From Galeruca laticollis (taxonomy: Eukaryota; Arthropoda; Insecta; Coleoptera; Chrysomelidae), in NCBI GenBank assembly GCA_963921935.1, contig OY998176.1, forward strand, positions 177,812,445 through 177,876,444: a DNA stretch of 64,000 bases, read 5' to 3'. Made by a program: the position numbers and the translations under genes. Shown here piece by piece: positions 18,686 through 28,969 of this stretch (positions are counted from its first letter, which is position 1; each line of letters starts with the position of its first letter). Under the pieces are notes generated by a model. It did no database searches. It was not told the DNA's origin and saw only the letters and a program-made list of their open reading frames with translations.

Positions 18686-19384
18686 ATGAATTCTCAAGAT
18701 AGTGGTTATAGTAGTAGTGCTTCAGAAAGTTATACTTATGACGCTGAACTAGATCATATTTTAGAAAAGTATGAAATTGCTTCCAAAATGGAAAAACACT
18801 ACTTACTGTATACAGAGTATTCTACAGATACGAGTTTTCGAATTGGATGTGGTCTAAGTCCAGCACGAACGTTTGGTAGTGTAATCACTCTCGCAAACGC
18901 TGATACAAAAATCTCCTTCAGCACTTACGAATGGGACACGTTTATCAATATTTTAAATAATAATTCATTTATAAGTGCACCACTTCCAGCATTATACGAA
19001 GAATATAAACCAGAGACGATACGTTGTGGAGACTATTGCACTATTCGGCAACTAATATTTGATGATGTTAAATGGTTGGAAGTGACTAAACACGACATCA
19101 GTTTCCTTCTACGAATACAAGATGTTCTTCAAATCATACAACTTGATAATTGCCTCATTTCCCATCGTCTCGCTCATTTAGAATCTCTAAATTTTTGTGA
19201 ATACTATAGAAATGTGATTGAAATTATCAGGAATTTCGTTCAAAATAATGGACATTTGAGTAAATTTGAACTATTGTACACCATTTGTGATTGTAGTAAT
19301 AGTATAATGTCAGTGGCCCTTAGAGAATTTATATATTTCTATAAACCTAAAGTTGTGAACGATTTAGATAATGTAATAAATTGA
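18686..19384 (+). CDS. Polinton protein of 232 aa, function unknown
   Basis: The start MNSQDSGYSSS is chosen because a TATA box precedes it. A Ser-rich head is followed by an acidic helix and a globular part with KISFSTYEWDTFINILNN and IRQLIFDDVKWLEV. Helices then contain SLNFCEYYRNVIEIIRNF. The S-x-x-E-W-x-x-F block faintly recalls the PC4-type ssDNA/transcription cofactor pattern, but I would not assign that. I have a general memory of similar proteins in insect Polintons without a defined role. The frame is intact and is the last gene of its plus-strand block. Confidence 0.6.
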   Translation: MNSQDSGYSSSASESYTYDAELDHILEKYEIASKMEKHYLLYTEYSTDTSFRIGCGLSPARTFGSVITLANADTKISFSTYEWDTFINILNNNSFISAPLPALYEEYKPETIRCGDYCTIRQLIFDDVKWLEVTKHDISFLLRIQDVLQIIQLDNCLISHRLAHLESLNFCEYYRNVIEIIRNFVQNNGHLSKFELLYTICDCSNSIMSVALREFIYFYKPKVVNDLDNVIN

Positions 19385-19648
19385 TTGATTGAAATTATTT
19401 TGTTTTATTTCCACTTCTGCTGTCACTTGAGCTGATTGAAGAAGAATTTACTGAATAAAATATTTATTATGTTTTGATAATAAAACACGTTTGAAATTGC
19501 TACATATATATATTGTTTCATATATTTTTACAAAATTTCTTAACTACTCTGTTATATTTTATAAATAATTATGATATATCATCATTTCTGTCAATCTCAT
19601 AATCGTCAATAAATCTGCTAAACCTCTCACTAGCAGATGGAGGTGAAT
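19385..19648. terminator. Convergent 3' region between 232-aa gene and SOCS-like gene
   Basis: These 264 AT-rich bases separate converging genes. AATAAA occurs at about 19456 for the plus strand, and tttatt-type signals for the minus strand. Nothing else is evident. Confidence 0.45.
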
Positions 19649-19843
19649 TTAATTATCATTATCATTGTCATCATCATCATCATCGGTAATAGGATGTTGT
19701 ACAAAACTCTTCCATTTAAAATAACTATATTTTCTAATAATATTGAGAGTTAAATTTTTAGGTAATGTTGAATTGCTCAAAAAGTCTTTAACTGATTTAA
19801 TTCTTAGACAAATAGTTTCAATGCACATCTCCTCCAAACTCAT
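19649..19843 (-). CDS. Small SOCS-box-like protein with acidic tail
   Basis: This 64-residue protein begins SLEEMCIETI. That fits the Elongin-C-binding BC box (S/T-L-x3-C-x3-hydrophobic). Residues about 25-42 (FLSNSTLPKNLTLNIIRK) resemble the Cul5-box part of SOCS boxes (L-P-x-x-L). The tail is a run of Asp and Asn. SOCS boxes recruit Elongin B/C and Cullin ubiquitin ligases. Viruses use them to degrade host restriction factors. No substrate-binding domain is present, so it might be a decoy or act with a partner. The gene lies 48 bp downstream of PolB on the same strand. The match is by eye and the protein is short. Confidence 0.5.
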   Translation of the reverse strand: MSLEEMCIETICLRIKSVKDFLSNSTLPKNLTLNIIRKYSYFKWKSFVQHPITDDDDDDNDNDN

Positions 19844-19891
19844 GATAGATATTTCTAAAACAAAAACTTACTACTACTACCACTACTACTA

Positions 19892-22800
19892 CTACTGACT
19901 ACTCTTATAACCCCAGGGAAGTGTGTCAAATGACTTTGAAATTAACTGTCGTTTATCGTCGTATGGACTTAAAGCAATTTTCGTTTGTTCTATACTAAAT
20001 ACATTGTGAGTATATGAACGAATAGTTTGTTGAGTTATGACTTTTGTATTGAATTCATTTAAGCATGTAACATAATCTTCAAAAGTAATAATATTTTTCA
20101 CTATATTATTTTTAATACCCTTAGATTTTTTTGAAATACCTAAATTATTCATTTTAATAGCTATTTGGTTTAAGGACATGCCTTTCTTTTCTAATTTTTT
20201 TCTAAAATTAAATTTTTCCTCTTCACTGACTTGCATTTTATAGGTATACATTTTGGAACGAAGACCGGCAAAATGAGTAATAATTTTACCATTTGCCTCA
20301 TCTTTCATTAATCCAGGTATTTTTTTGTTTACCAACGGAATATTATAAATATTATTTTGGTTATAATCTGAAGTATCAAATTTGTGAATATTTTTCTTGA
20401 TAATATCTTCGTAAACGTCTAGGTCACTTATTTCATAGATAAAACTATCTGTGTCTGTATACAATAATTTACATTTTTCTGCACCTACTGTTGCTATCAT
20501 GAAATCATAGTGAAAATCATACATACAAATTTTTGAAAGATCTAAAATAACCATACCAATGTACAGTGGTTTATTAAATAATAATTCGATTTTTTTCAAC
20601 TCAATTGCCATCAAGTTTTCATCAAAAATTGTTCTATTGTGAAATCGTGGACTAGCAATCAAATTTTTCGCCCCATAACGTCCCTCCCACTTAGAGCAAA
20701 GGTTAACGTGCCTATGTAATCTTATGTTTTCCATAGTTTTTCCAAACACTGCGTTATTAGCAAGTTTAAATTGATTTTTTTCAAAGTTGCTTGTAGCACT
20801 TGCCCTTAATCGACTGTTTAATTCAATGTAAGGCCTCAACCATTCTGATTGATTGAATTCCAACACTTTATGTATTTTTGTAATAATTAAACCATGTGCC
20901 AAGGCTTGTTTTAAATTTCTATAATGTAATATATATTCTTTTTTATCATACAAATCAGCTATTAACTTTGGTAGTTTTGAAGCTGGAGGAATGCGATGGT
21001 TAGCACAAAAAGGAAAATCTCTATGTAGAGTATGTAAACTTTTTGGATACTCCAAATCCACTTGTAATATGTATCCAATCGGAGAATTGTCAGGAATTGT
21101 TGTTACATCAACGTTTGAACTTGACCATTTAAATCCTCCAAATGGTAATGGTTCGCACATTGCGTAACCATACAAGTTATTTACATCCAAATAAACAATT
21201 GATTTGGTGGGTTGTGATGGATCATATCTGTCACCCATATATTTATTGTTTGCCTCCGAAAATCGACTACAGCATACTGAAATTCCACCTCTAATCGCTT
21301 TTTCTATAAACATAACCATATCAACGCCCTTCAAAATTTCCAATTTACATTTAGTATATTTTAACATAGCATCCCATGTGTATCCTGGCATTGTATAATA
21401 CCATGTTGGATCTAAACCATATGTTTTCAATGCTGTTTCTCTGAAATTATCCATAACATCTGCTAGTAGCAGAATATCTGTCTTCATATACAAACTACTG
21501 TATTCTCCAAGGTGATTTATGTTGAAAGCGGTCCAAACATTTTGTGCATGAATGTAATCAGTCTCACACAATTCCGCATCATTTAATTTATTATAAAATT
21601 TTTCAATGGGTGGCAGTTTTTTCTCCTTCAATTTCTCAACATTATCCACATAATCATAGGGAAATACTCCTTTCCTAGTTAGAAGTTGAAATTTATCATG
21701 ATCTAAATTTTTAAACTCATGTTTTAAATTTTGAAAATTGTCTAAGTTTAAAGTAGAAACAAGTTCATCGAGACTACAACCCATAAATCTAAAAGAATCT
21801 ATAAACCTAAATTTAATTCTACTGTCATTATCATTTAGTGTGAAAGATATATACTTCTCTTTATTTAGCGGAAGAACAGATACATGTCCACGCTTAGCAA
21901 TGTCTTTTATGAGAAAATGCGCATCGTAGCCTGACAGATTATGAAATAAAATTAGAACAACAAACAATTTTTTAAATGAAAGATTACAAGTTTGGTGAGC
22001 GTAACCTCTAAATAGTCCTGTAAAATGATTATGGTCTCTAACAATAATGTCTCTTTGACTAAATTTTTTCTCACAAATGTGACAACTTTGTATATTTACA
22101 TTTTCTATCGTGTCTACTACAACTGGTATTATATTAACTATTTTGCTCTCAACAAATTGTGCAATCTTTTTAATTTCATTTGAAAACCAATCCATACAAT
22201 CTTCCCCTTCATGATTATTGTAAAAAGAAAAAGTGTTGTTATAAGTACATTTCATATAATATCCTGCACAAAATGCTTTATGATGTTGGTATTTATTCGT
22301 TGTTTTTGATAATTTTGTTTTACACGGTTCCAAAATAGCTTCAATATCAGCGTAGATAAGAAAAGGTATTTTTTGTTTATAGACATAATTTCTAAATTCA
22401 ACAACGTTATATTTTGGGAATGAAATTTTACAGTGGTTTTTATTTTCACACAACAAATAATGCTCTCTCAACTTTTCCTCATTATAAAAATAATTTAGAC
22501 AACGATCACACAAGCTAATTGTAGCTCTATGCTTAGTGATTTGAGATCGAATAAGTCGTGAAAGATTTTTAATCAAACAATAATGAAATTTTATCTCAAT
22601 ATTTTCTTCTTGATCATCATTATCATCCTGTTCTAATTCTGTGAAATCATTCAACTTTGGAAAATACTTATTTTGAATTAATAACAAATTAACATGTTTC
22701 TCTAATTTTCGTTTGGTAAGTTTAGCAGGTACAACTTCATAATATGAACTTTGTTGTGTACAATTTAATTCTAGAGCATAGACGTTCACAGAAATATTAT

Positions 22801-23683
22801 TTAATTCCTCAAATTTGTTAATTTGATTCAATTTCATAGGTAATTCTAAGCCTTTAGTATTTAACACAAGACTATAATGTGGATATGATGATGTAAGTCT
22901 ATAATTACCCGTTGGTGGGTATAAAAAGCTAACAATACTCCAAAAAAAGCATGCGTTGTCTCTATTTTGAATGTTGATACATGCTTTTTTATTTTCAATT
23001 TGTGGTGGTATTTTGATATAGGAGGTTTCATTACCTATTTTATATTCGTTTATAGCTACCTCCAACAATAGAATTTTTTGTAGCGCCCAACCGCTCGATT
23101 CTTCCTGAAATTCTGACAGTTTATTTAAAATATAATCTGTTACATGTTCTTGAAACCAAATAGCTAAATCCGTTGTTTGATCTAAAACTGCATTAGGTGT
23201 GACAAAATACTTTTGATCAATCACTTCTTGATCATCTAACATTTTAACAAAATCTGCCCATAGTGTAGTATTAATTTTTACAATTAACTTCTTTTTAATA
23301 ATTCTGGGAACCTTCATTTTAAACAGATCGAAAGCATCTGATAAAAATTCTTTTATTTCTTTATGTTTCACATTTATAATCACTGCAGTTTGAACTCTAC
23401 TATTGAAACAAGATGTTATATTTTCCCAGTAAACTTTTCGATTTTGTTTTACGCCAACACGATTTTTTTCTACTTTTAATTAACATTTTAATCGTTTCAA
23501 TTGACCAATTTTTGTTAATATTTTACTTTTTTGGCCAACCTTTAAGTGATATTTTTTCAATGCTATGTTACATTTTTTAATATGTTCATTGATTAATTTT
23601 ATTGATTTGTTTTCAGCAGAGTTCGCTCTAATTAACTTAATTGATTCATCAATTTTAGACAATGTACTTCGGTATTTGTCCAT
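19892..23683 (-). CDS. PolB: Protein-primed DNA polymerase B, with one in-frame TAA near the N-terminus
   Basis: Replicates the Polinton from its TIR ends. Numbering from the main open block (23383-19892, 1163 residues): a C2HC finger at about 292-312, exo I at Asp346/Glu348 (YADIEA), an endonuclease VII-like Zn motif at 434-467 (CHIC, HNHFTGLFRG, CN), exo II Asp487 (SGYDAHF), exo III Asp636 (YMKTDILL), Pol A Asp733 (LDVNNLYG), Pol B Lys873 (KLANNAVFGK) and Pol C Asp977/Asp979 (YTDTDS). All catalytic residues are intact. The conserved N-terminus extends upstream in the same frame to Met 23683. It is broken once, by TAA at 23482-23480. After that stop no Met occurs before residue 23 of the main block, so either readthrough or loss of function follows. 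Confidence 0.93.
23480..23482 (-). other. In-frame TAA in PolB
   Basis: The 67-codon block 23683-23480 (starting MDKYRSTLSKID) and the main PolB block share one frame. They are separated only by this TAA followed by TTA. No plausible donor and acceptor surround it. It is either a recent nonsense mutation, a sequencing error or a readthrough site. Confidence 0.8.
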
Positions 23684-23707
23684 AATTTTATATCATAATT
23701 ATTTATA

Positions 23708-24493
23708 ATAATATAACTCACCAACTAAATTTCAATAATTTCGAATGATGCCGCCGGATTCGGTTTACCAATTTCCACTGCCCCTCTATATACAAAAGCG
23801 TATTTTCCCCCTTCAAAATACTTTATAAATGGTTTGTACGTCTTTGTCACCCTCTGCGGAAGGAATATTATTTCTTTTTCCAGCTCCAACAACACAGTTT
23901 CCCCAAATTTGCTATTCACCAATTTCGCCGAAATAATTTTCTTACGTTCATCTAATATTAAGTCGTTTATTTTTGTTATGGGTTTCGGATCTTTTTCTAG
24001 AAGAGAAGAAGAATTTATCGCTTTTAAATCCATTACACTAAAAATAATAATTATATAATTAAATCACCAATCATTCTAAGTAAAATAAATGAAAATGTTA
24101 TTCTTACCTGTTGATTACTGGAAGCTGCTGTTGCGTTCAAAAAATAGACACGGAGAATGAATTTCAAATTAGAATTCTGGTCTTAAATACTAAATGAATC
24201 TAATATTTTTTTCAAATTTTAAGGCGTTACCTTTAAGAGAGTATAATTACCTTGAACAAAATGCATCGGCATATATCTAAATATTGCATTTTTATAGAAT
24301 AATAATTAATAAATGCACACATACTTTCCACTATCGCGTGAAACTCTCGCTTCGAGGGCCTCAGGCTGAACAGGTAGGTCATTGCAATGAATTAAATTAT
24401 CTTTTGAATTTATACAGGGTAGCCATACCAAAATATGGGGATTTATTATATACTGAGTGTTGAATAACCTAGAAGGAACATTGTTACACTACT
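23708..24493 (-). repeat. Polinton right terminal inverted repeat (786 bp)
   Basis: Reverse complement of 8341-9126, of equal length. The inner boundary is where the two ends diverge after GGTGAGTTATATTAT. It ends GTTACACTACT directly before the duplicated TTGGAC. Confidence 0.95.
23725..24033 (-). CDS. TIR-encoded OB-fold-like protein, right copy
   Basis: The 102-residue product is identical to the one encoded at 8801-9109. It reads inward toward PolB, with the same candidate leader intron (24107-24038). Two copies per element may raise dosage, or may simply follow from TIR expansion. Gene conversion between TIRs would keep them identical. Confidence 0.7.
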   Translation of the reverse strand: MDLKAINSSSLLEKDPKPITKINDLILDERKKIISAKLVNSKFGETVLLELEKEIIFLPQRVTKTYKPFIKYFEGGKYAFVYRGAVEIGKPNPAASFEIIEI

Positions 24494-24499
24494 TTGGAC
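24494..24499. repeat. Polinton target-site duplication, right copy
   Basis: TTGGAC, identical to 8335-8340. It is also coding sequence of BEL/Pao #2. The BEL frame running rightward from this hexamer is continuous with a frame that reads into the left copy. Confidence 0.95.
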
Positions 24500-25760
24500 G
24501 TTTTGGGCATTCAGGATCCTGGTGAACAAAAATCTAAGGAAGAAAGAGCTCTTGCCGCAAAGGAGCTGTTTTTAGATACTATTACTGTAGATAAGGAAGG
24601 ACGTTATAAAGTAAGGTTGCCATGGATAGATGGGCATAATCCGCTTCCGACCAATTACAAAGTTGCACACAAAAGATTACAAAGCACTTTGCAGAAACTG
24701 GAAAAAGATAATTTGAGAATTAGGTATAACGACGTTTTCAAAGAATGGGAAAGTTTAAATATTATTGGAAAGGTAGAGTCAATCACACAGTGCGGACATT
24801 TTTTACCTCACCGTCCTGTTTTAAAAGAAGGTTCTACAACGGCTGTAAGACCAGTTTTTAATGCATCTTGTCGAGAAAAGGACAATCCTTCATTGAACCA
24901 TTGTCTTGAAAAAGAGCCATATATGATTGAATTAATTCCTTCCTTGCTTGTTCGGTTCAGACAATTAAAATACGGTGTGATTTCTGACATAAAAAAGGCA
25001 TTTCTACAAATAAACATTAATTCAAATGACAGAAATTTCTTAAATTTCCTTTGGGTAGATGAAAATGATTCGAAAATTCATATAGGCATAGGAGAGTGTG
25101 TTAACTGTAGTCCGTTTTTACTTGGTTCCACTATAGAGTATCACTTATCCCAGTGTTTGGCAGGAATTTCAGAGGACCTATCCTTTACAGCATCTACAGT
25201 GTGAAAATTGTGAAGAAGTTTTTATGTAGACAATTGCGTTACCAGTCTTTCTAGTTCTGAAGAACTTGGGGAGTTTATTAAGGAAGCTGTCTATGTGATG
25301 GCCAAAGGCCAATTTGATTTACGAGGGTGGGGGTATTCCCGTCCAATTTGTACCTCAGATCATAAGATATATGTGCTAGGTCTATTGTGGTATCCTGGAC
25401 TTGACATATTGGCCATAAATTCTGATTTTCTCGTAGAGGAAATGAAAGACATAGCTGTAACGAAACGTCGTCTACTGTCGCTAGCTCGAAAAGTATTTAA
25501 TCCAATTGGATTCACATCTCCAGTCACTATTTTGCCAAGGCTTTTGTTGCAGCAGTTGTGGGAGAAGAGAATTCCATGGAATTTTCCAGTAGATAAGATG
25601 TTGCTGATATTTTTAGGGCATGGTTGTCTGATTTATCTGATATATTCAAAATAAGAATAACTCGATGGATTTCAATTTCTGAAAGTATGTAGACTTAGGT
25701 AAACTAGTACTTCTTCAAAGCCATATTTCCGATGCATTAAATAAGGAACAAGAATGTATT
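24500..25760 (+). pseudogene. BEL/Pao #2, reverse transcriptase part
   Basis: After the Polinton the BEL pol frame resumes with VLGIQDPGEQKS and continues to 25204. It shows YKVRLPWIDGHNPLP, HFLPHRPV, TAVRPVFNAS and the RT motif GVISDIKKAFLQI, all typical of BEL/Pao RT. A frameshift follows near 25200. The frame resumes at 25295-25654 with DLRGWGYSRP, YVLGLLWYPG and RKVFNPIGFTSPV. A decayed RNase H start (SHISDA near 25710) follows. The YxDD catalytic box falls in the broken part. The right end, about 25755-25775, joins non-LTR ORF2 without any LTR, so this is a truncated copy. Confidence 0.85.
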
Positions 25761-25764
25761 ACCT

Positions 25765-27700
25765 GCTGTTTTTGACATTGAAGATGCCTTTGATACCATT
25801 AGTAGATACTCTATACTGAACTACCTCACCCTTCACAACATCAATGGCAACTTATTTCAGTTTATCCAAAATTTTCTATTGTCACGATCGTACAGAGGAT
25901 CAGTTAATGGCATTTTCTCATCAGCTTACATCCAATCAGATGGCGTTCCACAGGGCTCGGTTTTAAGTCCGACATTATTCAATTTAGCGATAAACGATTT
26001 ATACTCTAATCTTTTTTCACTAATTAGACACGTCCTAATTGCACATGATCTAATAATATACTGCCACGGACGTTCTGTCTCTACCAAATCGAAACTAATT
26101 CAATCTGCTGTCGATACCCTTGGTTACAGAACTAACCTCCTAGGTGTATTTTTATCCTACACAAAATCATTAAATTCAGCCGACGTCCTCCCTACCCACC
26201 CCCTCGTATTATGATCCACAACATTGGTATCCCTCTAATTGGCCACTGCAAAATACTCGGTGTTACTTATGACTCACGACTTACCTGGAAACACCATCTA
26301 CTCGAATCAAAAGGTGAGTGTAGTAAGAGGCTCAACATAATCAAAACTCTCTCACATTTTCATTGGGGTGCCGACGAAAATTCCCTCCTTGAAGTATATA
26401 GATCGCTTATACGCTCCAAACTAGATTATGGATGCTACATATATATGTCAGCTTCCAAAACATACACTGATCTCTTAAACCCCATACACAATACAGCTCT
26501 ACGTCTCTGTCTAGGAGCCTTCCGATCTACCCCTGTTGAAAACCTTTATTGTGAAGCCAATGAACCACCCCTTTGGTTACGACTACAACAGCTACTTCTC
26601 TCCTACGCAGCCTTCGTTTCCTGTATACCCCCTTTTCAGATCACCGACATCCACATCACACAACACACACCCAATATCATCAATCAAACCCATTCCATTA
26701 GTGCTAGCACAGCTACTTAATGACATAAATCTACGGCTAATAACTCCTCTTCCACTACCCCAGACTCCTCCTTGGGTCATTATCAGTCCTCAGCTCAACA
26801 CATCACTCACACGATACGACAAACATACATCACCAAGGGAACTCATAATTAAAGCTTTTAATAACATCATACTAACAAATAAATACGATCTAGTTCTATA
26901 TTCTAATGCCTCAAAAAATTAAACAGGAGTAGGCTGCTCTGTTACAACGTCCCATTTTTATGTTAATTCCTCCCTTATCCCTCTTTTATGCAGCGTCCAT
27001 ACTGGCGAATTATTTAGCATACTTCAAGCTCTCAAACACATCACTTCAACAAATAAGCATGTATTTATATGCACAGAATCACTAGCCTCTATCCAGACTA
27101 TCCAAAATATATTTACCAAACATCCAATTGCCCAAAATATCCAACATACTTACCACCAGCTTATCACCTCCCAAGATATATCAGTTACTATAATTTGACT
27201 ACAATCCCACATTGATATAGCAGGCAATGAACTCGCTGACCATAACGCGAAAATTGCCTCAACATTCACTGACATTACTGACAATATCAAAATATGTAAC
27301 GACTTGAAGGCACCCATCAAGAAACGAACGGAAATTATATGGCTACAGCACTGGGATACAAACCGCTCTTTTACACACGAAATACAGCCGTTAATCAATA
27401 GCCTTCTCCTTGCTCCTACAGAATTTACAAGGCGAGATCTAGTCATAATAAGGAGACTACGCATCGGATATTCTAAGTTAACGCATGGATGCCTAATGAC
27501 ATCCAGCAACCGAACCTATTGTCAAATCTGTCAATCGCATTTGACAATAAAACACATTTTAACTAAATGTCACCAGTTCTCAGCCAGGAGGCAACAATAC
27601 CACCTCTCATCAAGCCTATGATATATGCTAAATAATCCAGAGCAAATTAACAGCCTACTGCAATTCCTCAAAGATGTGCAGCTTTACAGCAAAATTTAAC
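25765..27700 (+). pseudogene. Non-LTR ORF2, C-terminal half (RT, RNase H, Cys/His end)
   Basis: The RT begins with AVFDIEDAFDTI. It continues with GVPQGSVLSPTLFNLAINDL, and AHDLIIYC stands where the catalytic Y/F-ADD box is expected. The thumb follows (GHCKILGVTYDSRLTWKHH). An RNase H-like region is recognisable at about 26870-27290 by TGELFSILQAL and DIAGNELADHNAKIA, but one catalytic Asp is replaced by Asn in YSNAS. The C-terminus has CQICQSHLTIKHILTKC and ends YSKI-stop near 27700. Several frameshifts (26214, 26720, 26922, 27200) and the altered active site mark it as dead. Confidence 0.8.
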
Positions 27701-27808
27701 CAAACCTACATAATATGATCTTATTGTCTTATTGTATTTCATATAGCAATGTAATAGTTTTGTGCAAGTGGCCATAGTCGCCGAGCACGTTAATTTTAAT
27801 AAAAAAAA
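27701..27808 (+). other. Non-LTR 3' UTR and A-rich tail
   Basis: This short 3' UTR contains gtggccatagtcgccgagcacg and ends in ttttaataaaaaaaa. The right target-site copy tccttaccatt follows at 27810-27820. The tail structure is that of R1/I-type elements. Confidence 0.7.
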
Positions 27809-27820
27809 GTCCTTACCATT

Positions 27821-28479
27821 ATCACATTGGAGAATGGATGGGGCTCCCAAAGGAGTGAAAATGCCCATAAGTTGTTTTGCTACTTCTGACGCAGTTTTTG
27901 TTTTTAGTGGGCGCAGTACAACAAATTTGGTCAAATAATCTTGATAATTTAAAATAAATTCAAATTCATTATCTGGTTGTGCCTGTAAATCTATAAGATC
28001 CACTTGACACCTTGAATTCATTTCACTCGTCAAAATTGGTTTCATCACAATTACTTCTCTCTTGCCCTTTGCCTTTTTTGACATGCTTCACATAAAGATG
28101 ATTACAACATAACTGCTTCAGTAGTGACGTTGTTGTATTTGTTATTAATTTATGTCACTAATCTGTTTCGGCCACCATGGCCAGTTGCCAAATGAGCATC
28201 GTGTATAATTCCATAAGTTTCTTCAATTGATGCAAAATATTTTATGCTAGCCCCTTCTTTTAATGGACTTATCAATTTTTCTTCCTTCCCTACCACTATT
28301 ATATCGTATCTTTTCAGCCGGCGGTAATCTACATCACTTTTAATCTTTTCTTTTAATTTTGCTGCCTTCACTTCCAATAATATTTTTTCATACTGATGTT
28401 GGTTTGGATAAATATTATTTTTGTTTTGTTGTGATACAATCTGTTCTAGTTGGTTTTTAAATTTTCATTTTTGTTCCAT
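27821..28479 (-). pseudogene. KRBA2-like integrase, N-terminal half
   Basis: The minus-strand frame starts MEQK at 28479 and hits a TGA at codon 5. It continues through KAAKLKEKIKS, DVDYRRLKRYDIIVV and IHDAHLATGHGGRNRLV, the usual N-terminal helical and H2C2-like region. The rve core follows (CQVDLIDLQ with the first catalytic Asp, RPLKTKTASEVA, and CDNGKDF with the second). It is cut there by the non-LTR element, and the rest is at 5640-4667. The order and motifs match KRBA2/SCAND3-like integrases of Gypsy/Ginger ancestry. Confidence 0.82.
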
Positions 28480-28969
28480 TGTTTTTCAAAAATTCTAACT
28501 AAAAAAATATTTTTTTTGCGGAAAAACTAAAATTTTAAATCTATATTTATGATAATTTTTACTTACCTAAGTCTTATTCCTCTAAATATCTCAAATTATA
28601 TCCAGAAATATTCAATACTATGGCATTAATTTGTAATGTAGTTATTGTAGGGTAAATAAACATGATAATATCAACATTATGGATAGAGCACATGCTCGAA
28701 ATGTGTAACGCGAAATAGCAGCACCTACTGAACTAGCCGAAACGGTAGTTCGTATACCAATACAAGTGCGCATGCGCACCACATTACTAGCACTTGCGAT
28801 TTCGTATTTTGTATGCTCACATTTACCAAAACGATATGGTCATTATGAATTCAATGTACATTTTCCTTCCATGAAGTTGTAAATGTTAGTGGAATGCACA
28901 TTACCAAAACGAGGAGGCAAATGTGCACATTACCGGAAAATGTGTACTAGTTTCGCGTAAAAAGTAGGA
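28480..28969. other. Right end of the KRBA2-type transposon, non-coding
   Basis: This AT-rich leader holds no open frame. The last 130 bases carry inverted versions of the subterminal motifs seen at 4183-4330 (ttttggtaaatg and ccggtaatgtgcac on the minus strand). It ends at the CCAT duplication at 28970-28973. Confidence 0.5.

Larger units (their letters stand above)
8341..24493. mobile_element. Polinton/Maverick element, 16,153 bp, near complete
   Basis: The element has 786-bp terminal inverted repeats starting AG and ending CT, and a perfect 6-bp target duplication. It holds the diagnostic gene set: protein-primed PolB, retroviral-type integrase, FtsK/HerA-like packaging ATPase, adenain-like protease, major and minor capsid proteins, and several accessory genes. 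Genes lie in four blocks of alternating strand: plus 8801-10842, minus 11014-15253, plus 15310-19384, minus 19649-24033. Nearly every gene is open. The one obvious lesion is a TAA in the PolB N-terminus. The contrast with the heavily mutated flanks, and the near identity of the TIRs, suggest a recent insertion. Confidence 0.96.
5641..27808 (+). mobile_element. Non-LTR retrotransposon (I/R1-like, RNase H-bearing), split by BEL/Pao #2
   Basis: The element starts right after the left duplication at 5640 and ends in aataaaaaaaa at 27799-27808. ORF1 with a CCHC knuckle lies at 5985-7109. The C-terminal part of ORF2 (RT, RNase H, Cys/His end) lies at about 25770-27700. The endonuclease and the first half of the RT are missing and replaced by the BEL/Pao #2 fragment. 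An RNase H domain after the RT points to I, R1 or LOA-related clades. All its frames carry stops or frameshifts. Confidence 0.75.
4083..28969 (-). mobile_element. DNA transposon with KRBA2-like integrase, inserted in BEL/Pao #1
   Basis: The interval is bounded by the 4-bp direct repeat CCAT (4079-4082 and 28970-28973), which marks where the BEL/Pao #1 reading frame is cut and resumes. Its own gene is a KRBA2/SCAND3-like rve integrase on the minus strand. That gene is itself split into 28479-27821 and 5640-4667 by the non-LTR element. Both ends carry related subterminal motifs in opposite orientation, but I do not see clean terminal inverted repeats at the very ends. The exact ends are therefore inferred from the restored BEL frame. 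Confidence 0.65.

Noticed and set aside
19866..19895. Trinucleotide (tac/act)n run after PolB as a possible intron or attachment site
   Set aside because: A GTAAG followed by TTTTAG is only about 17 bp apart, too short for an intron. It is best seen as a short microsatellite between two genes.
27150..27509. 119-codon minus-strand frame
   Set aside because: It is antisense to the RNase H and C-terminal part of non-LTR ORF2.
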